From: Thiobacillus denitrificans
GTDB lineage: Bacteria; Pseudomonadota; Gammaproteobacteria; Burkholderiales; Thiobacillaceae
Assembly: GCA_002403375.1 (NCBI GenBank)
Contig: DHHQ01000007.1
Location: forward strand, 1-6,961
Direction: 5' to 3'
DNA length: 6,961 nt
Positions 1-6,154 of the stretch are shown here, piece after piece (within the stretch, counting starts at the first letter, position 1; every line of letters starts with the position of its first letter). The position numbers and the translations under genes were made by a program. The notes beneath the pieces were generated by a model. The model did no database searches. It was not told where the DNA came from and saw only the letters and a list, made by a program, of their open reading frames with translations.

Positions 1-77
1 TGGTTGACCGGGTCGCGCGTCTCCGCCCACGCCGGTGCGGCGAACAGAAACAGAAACGCGAGAAGCAGTTGACGCAT
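1..77 (-). CDS. Exported protein, N-terminal fragment (runs off the window)
   Basis: Only the first 25 codons are in the window. The peptide starts MRQLLLAFLFLFAAPAWA and continues ETRDPVN. It is a textbook Sec signal peptide: one arginine, a hydrophobic core rich in Leu and Phe, and an A-W-A cleavage site near residue 18, so the product is probably periplasmic or outer-membrane associated. An AAGGA Shine-Dalgarno sequence sits 6 bases before the ATG, and the gene begins 19 bp after the stop of the upstream thioredoxin-like gene, which suggests co-transcription. Many betaproteobacterial TlpA-like genes neighbour a second exported thioredoxin-fold protein whose mature part starts near an R-D-P motif. 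That identity is a guess from memory and context; the fragment itself does not show a fold. Confidence 0.6.
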   Translation of the reverse strand, partial: MRQLLLAFLFLFAAPAWAETRDPVN

Positions 78-83
78 GGTATT

Positions 84-88
84 TCCTT
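84..88 (-). promoter_or_regulatory. Shine-Dalgarno AAGGA of the partial exported-protein gene
   Basis: The minus strand reads AAAGGAAATACC directly before the ATG at 77. The AAGGA core lies 6 bases from the start and supports this as a real start for the truncated gene. Confidence 0.6.
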
Positions 89-96
89 TCTTCGGC

Positions 97-591
97 TCAG
101 TTCTTGGAACGGGCTGTCTTGCTGGAGATGTAGGCCTCGACCATTTCGCGCGTGATCGCCCCGACCTGCTGCGCGACCATTTTACCGTCCGGGTTGTACA
201 AATACGTCGTCGGCAGGCCCCGCACCGGGCCGATCTGGCGCACCACATCGTCGTTGCCGAGGACGATCGGGTAGTCGACCAGCATGCTGTCGGCGAAATC
301 GGTCACCTGCCTGGCGTTGCGGTAGTCCATCGCCACGCCGATGACGACCAGGTTGTTCTTCTTGTCCCCGTGCAGCGCGATCAGGTCGGGAATCTCCTCC
401 AGGCACGGCGGACACCAGGTCGCCCAGTAGTTCACCAGCACCCACTTGCCCTTGTAGCCGGACAGCGTGTGGGTCTTGCCCGTGGTGTCGGTCAGCCTGA
501 AGTCCGCCGCCTGCGACCACCCCGCGGCGAGCGCCAGCAGCAGCCCGGCCAGCCACATCGGATAAAATCGCGTTCTCCGTAACGTCTGCAT
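97..591 (-). CDS. TlpA/ResA-like periplasmic thiol-disulfide oxidoreductase
   Basis: The product is a 164-residue exported thioredoxin-fold protein of the TlpA/ResA/AhpC-TSA group. Such proteins reduce disulfides in the periplasm, often apocytochrome c or other secreted cysteine proteins. Residues 1-28 form a signal peptide or anchor: a basic n-region (RRTR at 5-8), a hydrophobic core at about 12-24 and an S-Q-A site near 28. The active site is W59-C60-P61-P62-C63 inside NYWATWCPPCLEE, followed by the cis-proline loop GLPTT (125-129) and the LYNPDG turn typical of the family. The ATG at 591 is preferred because it keeps the basic n-region; Met12 (position 558) would give a signal peptide lacking positive charge. 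The open frame continues upstream to 780 but that part overlaps aspA antisense and is not credible. The physiological partner cannot be read from the sequence. A second exported protein follows 19 bp downstream. Confidence 0.9.
   Translation of the reverse strand: MQTLRRTRFYPMWLAGLLLALAAGWSQAADFRLTDTTGKTHTLSGYKGKWVLVNYWATWCPPCLEEIPDLIALHGDKKNNLVVIGVAMDYRNARQVTDFADSMLVDYPIVLGNDDVVRQIGPVRGLPTTYLYNPDGKMVAQQVGAITREMVEAYISSKTARSKN
563..568 (+). promoter_or_regulatory. Candidate -10 element (TAAAAT) for aspA
   Basis: TAAAAT, within GATAAAATCG, is the only AT-rich -10-like hexamer shortly upstream of aspA. It would place transcription start near 575 and give a leader of about 30 nt. No convincing -35 is found 16-18 bp upstream and there is no extended TGn. 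The element lies inside the first codons of the divergent thioredoxin gene if that gene starts at 591. Confidence 0.3.
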
Positions 592-604
592 CGATTTTCC
601 CACC

Positions 605-2005
605 ATGAATGAATTCCGCATCGAGAAGGACTCGCTCGGCGAAGTCCGGGTTCCCCGGGATGCCTGGTACGGCGCGCAGACCGCGCGCGCCGTGGACAAT
701 TTTCCCATTTCGGGCCGGCGCCCGGATAAGGATTTCGTACTAGCCCACGTGCGGATCAAGCTCGCCGCCGCGCGTGCCAACTGTCAGCCTGGCTGGCTCC
801 CCGCGGAGAAACGCGACGCGATCGTCGCCGCCTGCGAATCCATCCTCGCCGGCGCGCATCTCGACCAGTTCGTCGTCGACCGCTTCCAGGCCGGCGCCGG
901 AACCAGCCACAACATGAACAGCAACGAGGTCATCGCCAACCTCGCCAACGTAGCGCTGGGCGGCGAGCGCGGCAGCTACAGGCCGGTCAATCCCAACGAC
1001 GACGTCAACATGGGGCAGTCGACCAACGACACCATTCCCACCGCGATCCGCCTCGCGGTGCTCGCCAAGCTGCCGCGGCTCGTCGCTGCGGTGCACGCGA
1101 TGGCGGCGGAATTCTCGCGGCTCGCCGAACGCGAAAAGGACACGGTCAAGTCCGGCCGCACCCACCTGCAGGACGCGGTGCCGACCACGCTGGGCCAGGA
1201 GTTCGCCGGCTACGCGTGGACGCTGAGCCGCTGCGCGGCGAGTCTCGAAGCCGTGCGCCCGGCCTTGTGCGAGATCGGCCTGGGCGGTTCGGCCGCCGGC
1301 ACCGGCCTCAACACCTCGCCCGATTACCCGGTGCGCGTCGCCGCCGAGCTCGCGACGCTCACCGGCGAGCCGATCAAGGTCGGCCAGCTCGTCGCGCAGA
1401 TGCAGTCGATGAACGACCTCGCGCGCCTGTCGGGCGAGATCCGCAACCTCGCGCTCGAGCTCACCCGAATCTCCAACGACCTGCGCCTGCTCGCCTCCGG
1501 CCCCCGCACGGGCCTCGGCGAAATCCAGCTGCCGCCGGTGCAGCCGGGGTCCTCGATCATGCCCGGCAAGGTCAACCCGGTGATGTTCGAGATGCTGAAC
1601 CAGGTCTGCTTCCAGGTGCTGGGGCAGGATGCCGCCGTGTCGTACATGGTGCAGGCCGGGCAGATGGAACTCAACGTGATGATGCCGGCGCTCGGCTCGG
1701 CGCTCTTCGACGCGATGGACTGGCTGACCAACGCGATGAACGCCGCGACCGAAAAGAACCTCAAGGGCATCGTCGTGAACCGCGAGCGCTGCGCCTTCTT
1801 CATCCACCAGAGCGTCGCGCTCGCCACCCTGCTCAACACGCAGATCGGCTACAACCAGGCCGCCGAGGTCGCCAAGGAATCGGAGAAATCCGGCCGCCCG
1901 GTGCGCGACATCGTCGCCGAGAGAGGGCTGATGGACGCTGCCGAGTTCGACGCGCTGGTGCTCGCCGCCGCGCACGGCGTCGGCAGCGGCGGGGGCGGCG
2001 GCTGA
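605..2005 (+). CDS. aspA: Aspartate ammonia-lyase (aspartase/fumarase superfamily)
   Basis: A 466-residue enzyme of the class II fumarase/aspartase superfamily, most likely catalysing L-aspartate to fumarate plus ammonium in the cytosol. All active-site blocks are present: GAGTSHNMNSNEV (97-109), NPNDDVN (129-135), QSTND (138-142), SGRTHLQDA (183-191) and the flexible signature loop GSSIMPGKVN (315-324), where Ser316 is the expected catalytic base and Lys322/Asn324 bind substrate. Aspartase is preferred over fumarase FumC because the loop is followed by PVMFEMLNQVCF, the B-site segment begins NPND instead of HPND, QSTND replaces QSSND, and the C-terminal block VRDIVAERGL matches aspartase. 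FumC-like activity is not excluded. Start 605 matches the family N-terminus (RIEKD near residue 5), but no clear Shine-Dalgarno precedes it. The protein ends in GSGGGGG. The gene ylqF follows 27 bp later on the same strand with no terminator visible between them. Confidence 0.88.
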   Translation: MNEFRIEKDSLGEVRVPRDAWYGAQTARAVDNFPISGRRPDKDFVLAHVRIKLAAARANCQPGWLPAEKRDAIVAACESILAGAHLDQFVVDRFQAGAGTSHNMNSNEVIANLANVALGGERGSYRPVNPNDDVNMGQSTNDTIPTAIRLAVLAKLPRLVAAVHAMAAEFSRLAEREKDTVKSGRTHLQDAVPTTLGQEFAGYAWTLSRCAASLEAVRPALCEIGLGGSAAGTGLNTSPDYPVRVAAELATLTGEPIKVGQLVAQMQSMNDLARLSGEIRNLALELTRISNDLRLLASGPRTGLGEIQLPPVQPGSSIMPGKVNPVMFEMLNQVCFQVLGQDAAVSYMVQAGQMELNVMMPALGSALFDAMDWLTNAMNAATEKNLKGIVVNRERCAFFIHQSVALATLLNTQIGYNQAAEVAKESEKSGRPVRDIVAERGLMDAAEFDALVLAAAHGVGSGGGGG

Positions 2006-2032
2006 AGCCGGCCCGGACGAGCACTTAACGCC

Positions 2033-2941
2033 ATGGCGATCCAGTGGTTCCCCGGTCACATGACCACCGCGCGCAAGAAGGCCGCGGAGACGATGGCGCA
2101 GACCGACGTGGTCGTCGAGGTGCTCGACGCGCGCCTGCCCGAGGCCGGCAGCAACCCGATGATCCACGAGCTGCGCCACTTCAGGCAGCGGCCCTGCCTC
2201 AAGGTGTTGAACAAGGTCGACCTCGCCGACCCCGAGGCCACGCGCGCGTGGATCGACTACTACAACAAGCAGCCCAACGTGATGGCGGTGGCGATCTCGG
2301 CCAAGAAACCGGGCGACGTCGCGAAGCTCGCCGGGCTCGCGCAGAAGCTCGCGCCGCACCGCGACGACGCGTTCAAGCCGCTGCGCCTGATGATCATGGG
2401 CATCCCCAACGTCGGCAAGTCGACGCTGATGAATACCTGGGTGAAGCGCCGGGTGGCGGCGGTCGGCGACGAGCCGGCGGTGACGAAGTCGCAGCAGCGC
2501 ATCAACCTGTCGCCGCGCCTGATCCTGGTCGACACGCCGGGGATGACCTGGCCGAAGATCGAGCACGATGCCGACGGCTTCATGCTGGCGGCGAGCCACG
2601 CGATCGGCCGCAACGCTGTGATCGACGAGGAAGTCGCGATCTTCCTCGCCGGCATCCTGCTCGAGCGCTACCCGCATCTGCTCAAGGCGCGCTACGGCTT
2701 CGACCTGACGGGGCTCGACGCGACCGGCGTGGTCGAGGCGGTGGCGAGGAAGCGCGGCTGCCTCCTCAAGGGCCGCGGCGGCGAACTCGACCTCGAGAAG
2801 GCGGCGATGATCCTGCTGACCGACTACCGCAGCGGCACGCTCGGCCGCATCAGCCTGGAGACGCCGGCTTCGCGGGCGGCGATGCTGGCGGCGGCGAAGC
2901 CCGGCAAGGCGGCCGCCCCGGAGTCCGGTCCGGCCGATTGA
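2033..2941 (+). CDS. ylqF: Ribosome biogenesis GTPase YlqF/RbgA
   Basis: A 302-residue circularly permuted GTPase that, by family knowledge, binds the immature large ribosomal subunit and promotes late 50S assembly. The N-terminus MAIQWFPGHM is diagnostic; His9 corresponds to the histidine implicated in GTP hydrolysis in Bacillus RbgA. The G motifs appear in permuted order: G4 NKVD (60-63), G5 SAKK (89-92), G1 P-loop GIPNVGKST (123-131), a switch region with TKSQQ (151-155), and G3 DTPG (167-170) followed by MTWP. A helical C-terminal region (about 185-285) is the usual RNA-binding part. The last 20 or so residues are a low-complexity Ala/Pro/Gly tail. The start has only a weak GGACGAG upstream. 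The gene lies 27 bp after aspA, so transcription from the aspA promoter is plausible. Its TGA stop directly abuts the stop of convergent pgl. Confidence 0.95.
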   Translation: MAIQWFPGHMTTARKKAAETMAQTDVVVEVLDARLPEAGSNPMIHELRHFRQRPCLKVLNKVDLADPEATRAWIDYYNKQPNVMAVAISAKKPGDVAKLAGLAQKLAPHRDDAFKPLRLMIMGIPNVGKSTLMNTWVKRRVAAVGDEPAVTKSQQRINLSPRLILVDTPGMTWPKIEHDADGFMLAASHAIGRNAVIDEEVAIFLAGILLERYPHLLKARYGFDLTGLDATGVVEAVARKRGCLLKGRGGELDLEKAAMILLTDYRSGTLGRISLETPASRAAMLAAAKPGKAAAPESGPAD

Positions 2942-3637
2942 TCAGTCGTCGGCCGGCCACGCCGCCGCGTCGACCCACGCCACCGTTTCCTGCGTGCCGC
3001 GCACGGCCGCGGCCGGCAGCGCTTCGCCGCTCGCCCAGCGCCGCAGCGCGTGGCGCTTGCCCCCGCCCGTGACCACGAACCACACCCGCGCGCTGCGGCA
3101 GAGCCGCGCCGCAGACAGGCTCACGCGCCCGGGCGGCGGCTTCGGCGCGGCGGCGACCGCGAGCGCGTCGGGGCTGTCCGGTGCCGTCCCCCAGTCGTGG
3201 CCCGGGAAGAGACTGGCGGTGTGGCCGTCCTCGCCGACGCCGAGCAGCGCGACGTCGAAATCGGGCACGCCGGCGAGCCGGCTGCCATAGGCCGCAGCCC
3301 CCTCGACGGCGCCGCGCTCGGCCGGGATCGGCACGCGGTTTTCGGGCGGAATGCAAGACGCTGCCAGCCAGGCCGACTCGACCATGACGCTGTTGCGGCC
3401 GGGATCGTCCGCCGGCAGGCAGCGCTCGTCGCCGTACCAGAGGTGCCAGCGCGCGTCGCCCGCATTGCGTTCGGTGAGCGCACCATAGAGCGCGAGCGGC
3501 GTGCTGCCGCCGGCGAGCACGAGGTGGAACGCGCCGCGCGCCGCGACCGCCGCGGCCGCTTCGGCGAGCAGCGCATCGGCCAGCGCGGCGACCAGTTCGT
3601 CAGGATCGGGAAACACCCGCCATTCGATCCCGCTCAT
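2942..3637 (-). CDS. pgl: 6-phosphogluconolactonase
   Basis: A 231-residue DevB/Pgl-type lactonase of the glucosamine-6-phosphate isomerase fold. It hydrolyses 6-phosphoglucono-delta-lactone to 6-phosphogluconate, the second step of the oxidative pentose phosphate pathway. Family motifs are LAGGSTP (41-47, phosphate binding), WYGDERCLP (67-75), RNSVM (81-85) and the hallmark GVGEDGHTASLFPG (133-146), whose Asp and His belong to the active site; GRVSL at 160-164 is also typical. Length is normal for the bacterial family. The ATG overlaps the zwf stop in an ATGA arrangement, and only a weak GACGAG precedes it, so translation is probably coupled to zwf. It is the last gene of gnd-zwf-pgl. Its stop touches the ylqF stop, leaving no room for a terminator between the genes. 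Confidence 0.95.
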   Translation of the reverse strand: MSGIEWRVFPDPDELVAALADALLAEAAAAVAARGAFHLVLAGGSTPLALYGALTERNAGDARWHLWYGDERCLPADDPGRNSVMVESAWLAASCIPPENRVPIPAERGAVEGAAAYGSRLAGVPDFDVALLGVGEDGHTASLFPGHDWGTAPDSPDALAVAAAPKPPPGRVSLSAARLCRSARVWFVVTGGGKRHALRRWASGEALPAAAVRGTQETVAWVDAAAWPADD

Positions 3638-5115
3638 AGCTCGTCGCGCCAGGTCTGGTCATCGCTGTCGAACAGCCGGTTGGCGTCCGCCGGCCCCCAG
3701 CTGCCGGCCGGATAGGTCGGAATGTATTCGCGCTCGACCGCCCAGTGCTTGAGGATGGGGTCGACGACCCGCCACGCCCACTCGACCTCGTCGAAGCGCA
3801 GGAACAGCGAGCGGTCACCCTCGATGACGTCGAGCAGCAGCGTCTCGTAGGCGTCGAGCGTCTGCTCGTCGGTCTTCAGGAAACTTGCGTTCATCTGCAT
3901 CAGCCGGGTGTTCATGTCGAGTCCCGGCTGCTTGACGTGGACCTCCATGCGCATCGACTCGTCGGGCTGGATCGACAGCAGGATCCAGTTGGGGGCGATC
4001 GTCTCGAGCGGGGTCTCGCGGAACAGCTGCTGCGGCGGATGACGGAAGCGCAGTGCGATCATCGAGGATTGCTGCGCCATGCGCTTGCCGGTCCTGAGGT
4101 AGAACGGCACGCCGCGCCAGCGCCAGTTGTCGATGTAGAACTTGGCGGCGACGTAGGTCTCGGTGATCGAGTTCGGCTCGACGTTCTCCTCCTGCTGGTA
4201 GCCGGGGACCGGCCGGCCGTCGATCGTGCCGCGCGCGTACTGGGCGCGGATCGCATGCGCATGGACGGCGCGCTTGGCGATCGGGCGGATCGAGCGCAGC
4301 ACCTTGACCTTCTCGTCGTGCAGCGCGTCGGCCTCGAGCGCCGCGGGCGGCTCCATCGCGACGACGGTGAGGAGCTGCATCAGGTGGTTCTGCAGCATGT
4401 CGCGCAGCGCGCCGGCGCGGTCGTAGTAGTCGGCGCGCTTCTCGATGCCGATCGACTCTGCCACCGTGATCTGCACGTGATCGATGAAGTTGCGGTTCCA
4501 CAGCGGCTCGATCAGCGTGTTGGCGAAGCGAAACACCAGCAGGTTCTGCACCGTCTCCTTGCCGAGGAAATGGTCGATGCGGAAGATCTGCTCCTCGTCG
4601 AAATGCTCGTGCAGCAGCTGGTTCAGCATGCGCGCCGACTCGATGTCCTCGCCGAACGGCTTCTCGATCACCACGCGATTGAGGCCGCGCGGCTTGTTGA
4701 GGCCGACCGCCTCGAGGTTGTGGATCACCGCCCCGAACTCGGAAGGCTTGATCGCCAGGTAGAACACCGTGCTCGAGCAGGCTTCGGGAGGCGGCAGCCG
4801 CGCGGCCAGCGCCTGGTAGGAGGCGGCTTCGTTGAGATCGCCCTGCTGATAGGTGAAGCGCGCAATGAAGCGTTCGAACACCGGCGTGTCGAGCTTGCCG
4901 CCGATTCGCCCGGCGAGCGTCTCGCGCATGTGATCGCGCCACTCGACGTCGCTCCAGGGGCGGCGGGCGAACGCGACGATGCTGAGCGACTCCGACAGGC
5001 GGGCCGCCGCCTCGAGGTGGTACAGCGCGGGGAGCAGCTTGTTGCTGGCGAGGTTGCCGGTGGCGCCGAAGATGACGAAGGTGCACGGCAGCTGCGCCTC
5101 GTGTCCGCCGCTCAT
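3634..5115 (-). CDS. zwf: Glucose-6-phosphate 1-dehydrogenase
   Basis: A 493-residue G6PD that oxidises glucose-6-phosphate to 6-phosphogluconolactone, reducing NAD(P)+. The N-terminal Rossmann domain has the dinucleotide fingerprint at 17-23 (GATGNLA) and ARRPW (50-54), whose arginines sit where the NADP 2'-phosphate is bound in relatives. EKPFG (151-155) carries the conserved Lys152. The signature RIDHFLGKE (179-187) contains Asp181 and His182. The probable catalytic His is His244 in DMLQNHLMQ. The C-terminal substrate and dimer domain contains RWRGVPFYLRTGKR (332-345). The fingerprint has Asn21 where most G6PDs have Asp (GxxGDLA). The start at 5115 is supported by an upstream purine-rich Shine-Dalgarno and lies in ATGA with the gnd stop; the zwf stop in turn overlaps the pgl start. 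The gene is complete, with no frameshift. Confidence 0.97.
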   Translation of the reverse strand: MSGGHEAQLPCTFVIFGATGNLASNKLLPALYHLEAAARLSESLSIVAFARRPWSDVEWRDHMRETLAGRIGGKLDTPVFERFIARFTYQQGDLNEAASYQALAARLPPPEACSSTVFYLAIKPSEFGAVIHNLEAVGLNKPRGLNRVVIEKPFGEDIESARMLNQLLHEHFDEEQIFRIDHFLGKETVQNLLVFRFANTLIEPLWNRNFIDHVQITVAESIGIEKRADYYDRAGALRDMLQNHLMQLLTVVAMEPPAALEADALHDEKVKVLRSIRPIAKRAVHAHAIRAQYARGTIDGRPVPGYQQEENVEPNSITETYVAAKFYIDNWRWRGVPFYLRTGKRMAQQSSMIALRFRHPPQQLFRETPLETIAPNWILLSIQPDESMRMEVHVKQPGLDMNTRLMQMNASFLKTDEQTLDAYETLLLDVIEGDRSLFLRFDEVEWAWRVVDPILKHWAVEREYIPTYPAGSWGPADANRLFDSDDQTWRDEL

Positions 5116-6026
5116 TTGCCCTCTTCCTTCACGGCGTGGCCGCCGAAGCCCTGGCGCATCTTGGCGAGCATTTTCGCCGCGTAGTCGTTCCTGCCCTGGC
5201 TGGCGAAGCGCATCATCAGCGCCAGCGACATCACCGGCGCGGGAATGCCCTGCTCGACCGCCTCGAGCGCGGTCCAGCGCCCTTCACCGGAGTCGGCGAC
5301 GAAGGGATGGATCGCCTCGAGATCCTGGTCCTGCGCCAGGAATTCCGCCGACAGGTCGAGCAGCCACGAGCGCACCACGCTGCCGTGCCGCCACAGCTCG
5401 GCGATCGCGCCGAGGTCGAGGTCGAAGCCCGGCTTGTTCCGCATCAGCGCGAAGCCCTCGGCGAAGGCCTGCATCATGCCGTACTCGATGCCGTTGTGGA
5501 CCATCTTCACGAAGTGCCCGGAGCCGACCGGGCCGGTGTGCAGCCAGCCGGTTTCCGGCGTCGGCGCCAGCGCCTCCATGTAGGGCTTCAGCCGCGCGGC
5601 CGCCGCGTCGCTGCCGCCGAACATGATGCAGTAGCCGTTTTCCAGCCCCCACACCCCGCCCGACACGCCGGCGTCGGCGAAGTCGATCTGCCGCGCGGCC
5701 AGCAGGTCGGCGCGGCGCTGGTCGTCCTTGTAGTAACCGTTGGCGCCGTCGACGACCAGGTCGCCCGGCGCCAGCAGCGGCAGCAGGGCCTGCAGCGCCT
5801 GCTCGGTCGCCTCGCCCGCCGGCAGCATCAGCCAGACGATGCGCGGTGCCTCGAGGGCCGCCACCAGATCGACCAGCGTGGCGCACGCGAGGTGCCCGGT
5901 TTCCGCGGCGATCGCCTCGCTCACGTCATGGCTGCGGTTGTGGAGCGCGATCCCGATGCCCTTGCGCGCCAGCCGTCGCGCCATGTTGCCGCCCATGCGG
6001 CCGAGTCCGACGAGTCCGAATTCCAT
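5112..6026 (-). CDS. gnd: 6-phosphogluconate dehydrogenase, decarboxylating, short form
   Basis: A 304-residue enzyme converting 6-phosphogluconate to ribulose-5-phosphate and CO2 with reduction of NAD(P)+. It is the short form of about 300 residues (GndA/YqeC-like), not the form of about 470 residues found in E. coli. The Rossmann motif GLGRMG is at 7-12, and HNRS (29-32) lies at the end of the second strand. The substrate region includes DGANGYYKDD (93-102) and GVSGGVWGLENGY (120-132). The catalytic block is KMVHNGIEYG (174-183) with Lys174, His177, Asn178 and Glu181. The open frame extends upstream to 6311, but the ATG at 6026 fits the family N-terminus and has an AAGGGAG ribosome site 5 bases away. 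It is the first gene of gnd-zwf-pgl, and its stop overlaps the zwf start. A 128-bp gap separates it from marC and should hold the operon promoter. Confidence 0.95.
   Translation of the reverse strand: MEFGLVGLGRMGGNMARRLARKGIGIALHNRSHDVSEAIAAETGHLACATLVDLVAALEAPRIVWLMLPAGEATEQALQALLPLLAPGDLVVDGANGYYKDDQRRADLLAARQIDFADAGVSGGVWGLENGYCIMFGGSDAAAARLKPYMEALAPTPETGWLHTGPVGSGHFVKMVHNGIEYGMMQAFAEGFALMRNKPGFDLDLGAIAELWRHGSVVRSWLLDLSAEFLAQDQDLEAIHPFVADSGEGRWTALEAVEQGIPAPVMSLALMMRFASQGRNDYAAKMLAKMRQGFGGHAVKEEGK
5119..5128 (-). promoter_or_regulatory. Shine-Dalgarno of zwf within the gnd 3' end
   Basis: The minus strand reads AGGAAGAGGG followed by CAA and the zwf ATG. The purine run lies inside the last gnd codons (the K-E-E-G-K end), so it serves both coding and initiation. 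It supports 5115 as the zwf start. Confidence 0.55.
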
Positions 6027-6031
6027 CTGTG

Positions 6032-6038
6032 CTCCCTT
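6032..6038 (-). promoter_or_regulatory. Shine-Dalgarno AAGGGAG that fixes the gnd start
   Basis: AAGGGAG lies 5 bases before the ATG at 6026. No other in-frame ATG occurs between here and 6311, so this site decides the start of gnd. Confidence 0.7.
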
Positions 6039-6086
6039 GTTGGAGATCGATTCAACCGACGCAATGATCGCGCCAGCGCCAAACGC

Positions 6087-6092
6087 ATGATA
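6087..6092 (-). promoter_or_regulatory. Candidate -10 element (TATCAT) for gnd-zwf-pgl
   Basis: In the marC-gnd gap the minus strand carries TATCAT about 60 bp before the gnd start, which would give a leader of about 54 nt. No good -35 is found at 16-18 bp spacing (the candidates are CGCGCC, TCGCGC and GTCGCG), so an activator or another promoter may be needed. The call rests on one hexamer. Confidence 0.25.
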
Positions 6093-6137
6093 GAAGGCGC
6101 GGATGACAGGCGCGACCTGCCCGGCGCGCACGGCGGT

Positions 6138-6152
6138 GGTGCACGATGCACC
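6138..6152. repeat. Perfect inverted repeat GGTGCA-n3-TGCACC after marC
   Basis: Perfect 6-bp arms (6138-6143 and 6147-6152) flank a 3-bp centre, two bases beyond the marC stop codon. In RNA it would form a short GC-rich hairpin, but no run of U follows on the minus strand, so it is not a canonical intrinsic terminator. It could be a weak or Rho-assisted 3' end for marC, or a dyad operator for the downstream gnd operon. The sequence alone does not decide. Confidence 0.45.
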
Positions 6153-6154
6153 GT

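Noticed and set aside
592..780. 63-residue N-terminal extension of the thioredoxin-like protein
   Set aside because: It would be antisense to conserved aspA codons and would bury the signal peptide; the start at 591 gives a proper exported protein.
2006..2032. Possible terminator between aspA and ylqF
   Set aside because: The 27-bp gap has no stable hairpin followed by a T run.
740..2677. 645-codon open frame on the minus strand, antisense to aspA and ylqF
   Set aside because: It spans two well-supported genes; its composition (very rich in Arg, His, Val, Asp and Gly) is that of a shadow frame of GC-rich coding DNA, with no recognisable domain.
2044..3072. 342-codon plus-strand open frame in another frame of ylqF
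   Set aside because: It is an arginine-rich frameshifted reading of ylqF that continues past the true stop; the P-loop and other GTPase motifs lie in the other frame.
3745..5184. 479-codon plus-strand open frame antisense to zwf
   Set aside because: It has low-complexity Arg/Leu/Val/Asp composition with no motif and is mirrored by the complete, motif-rich zwf gene.
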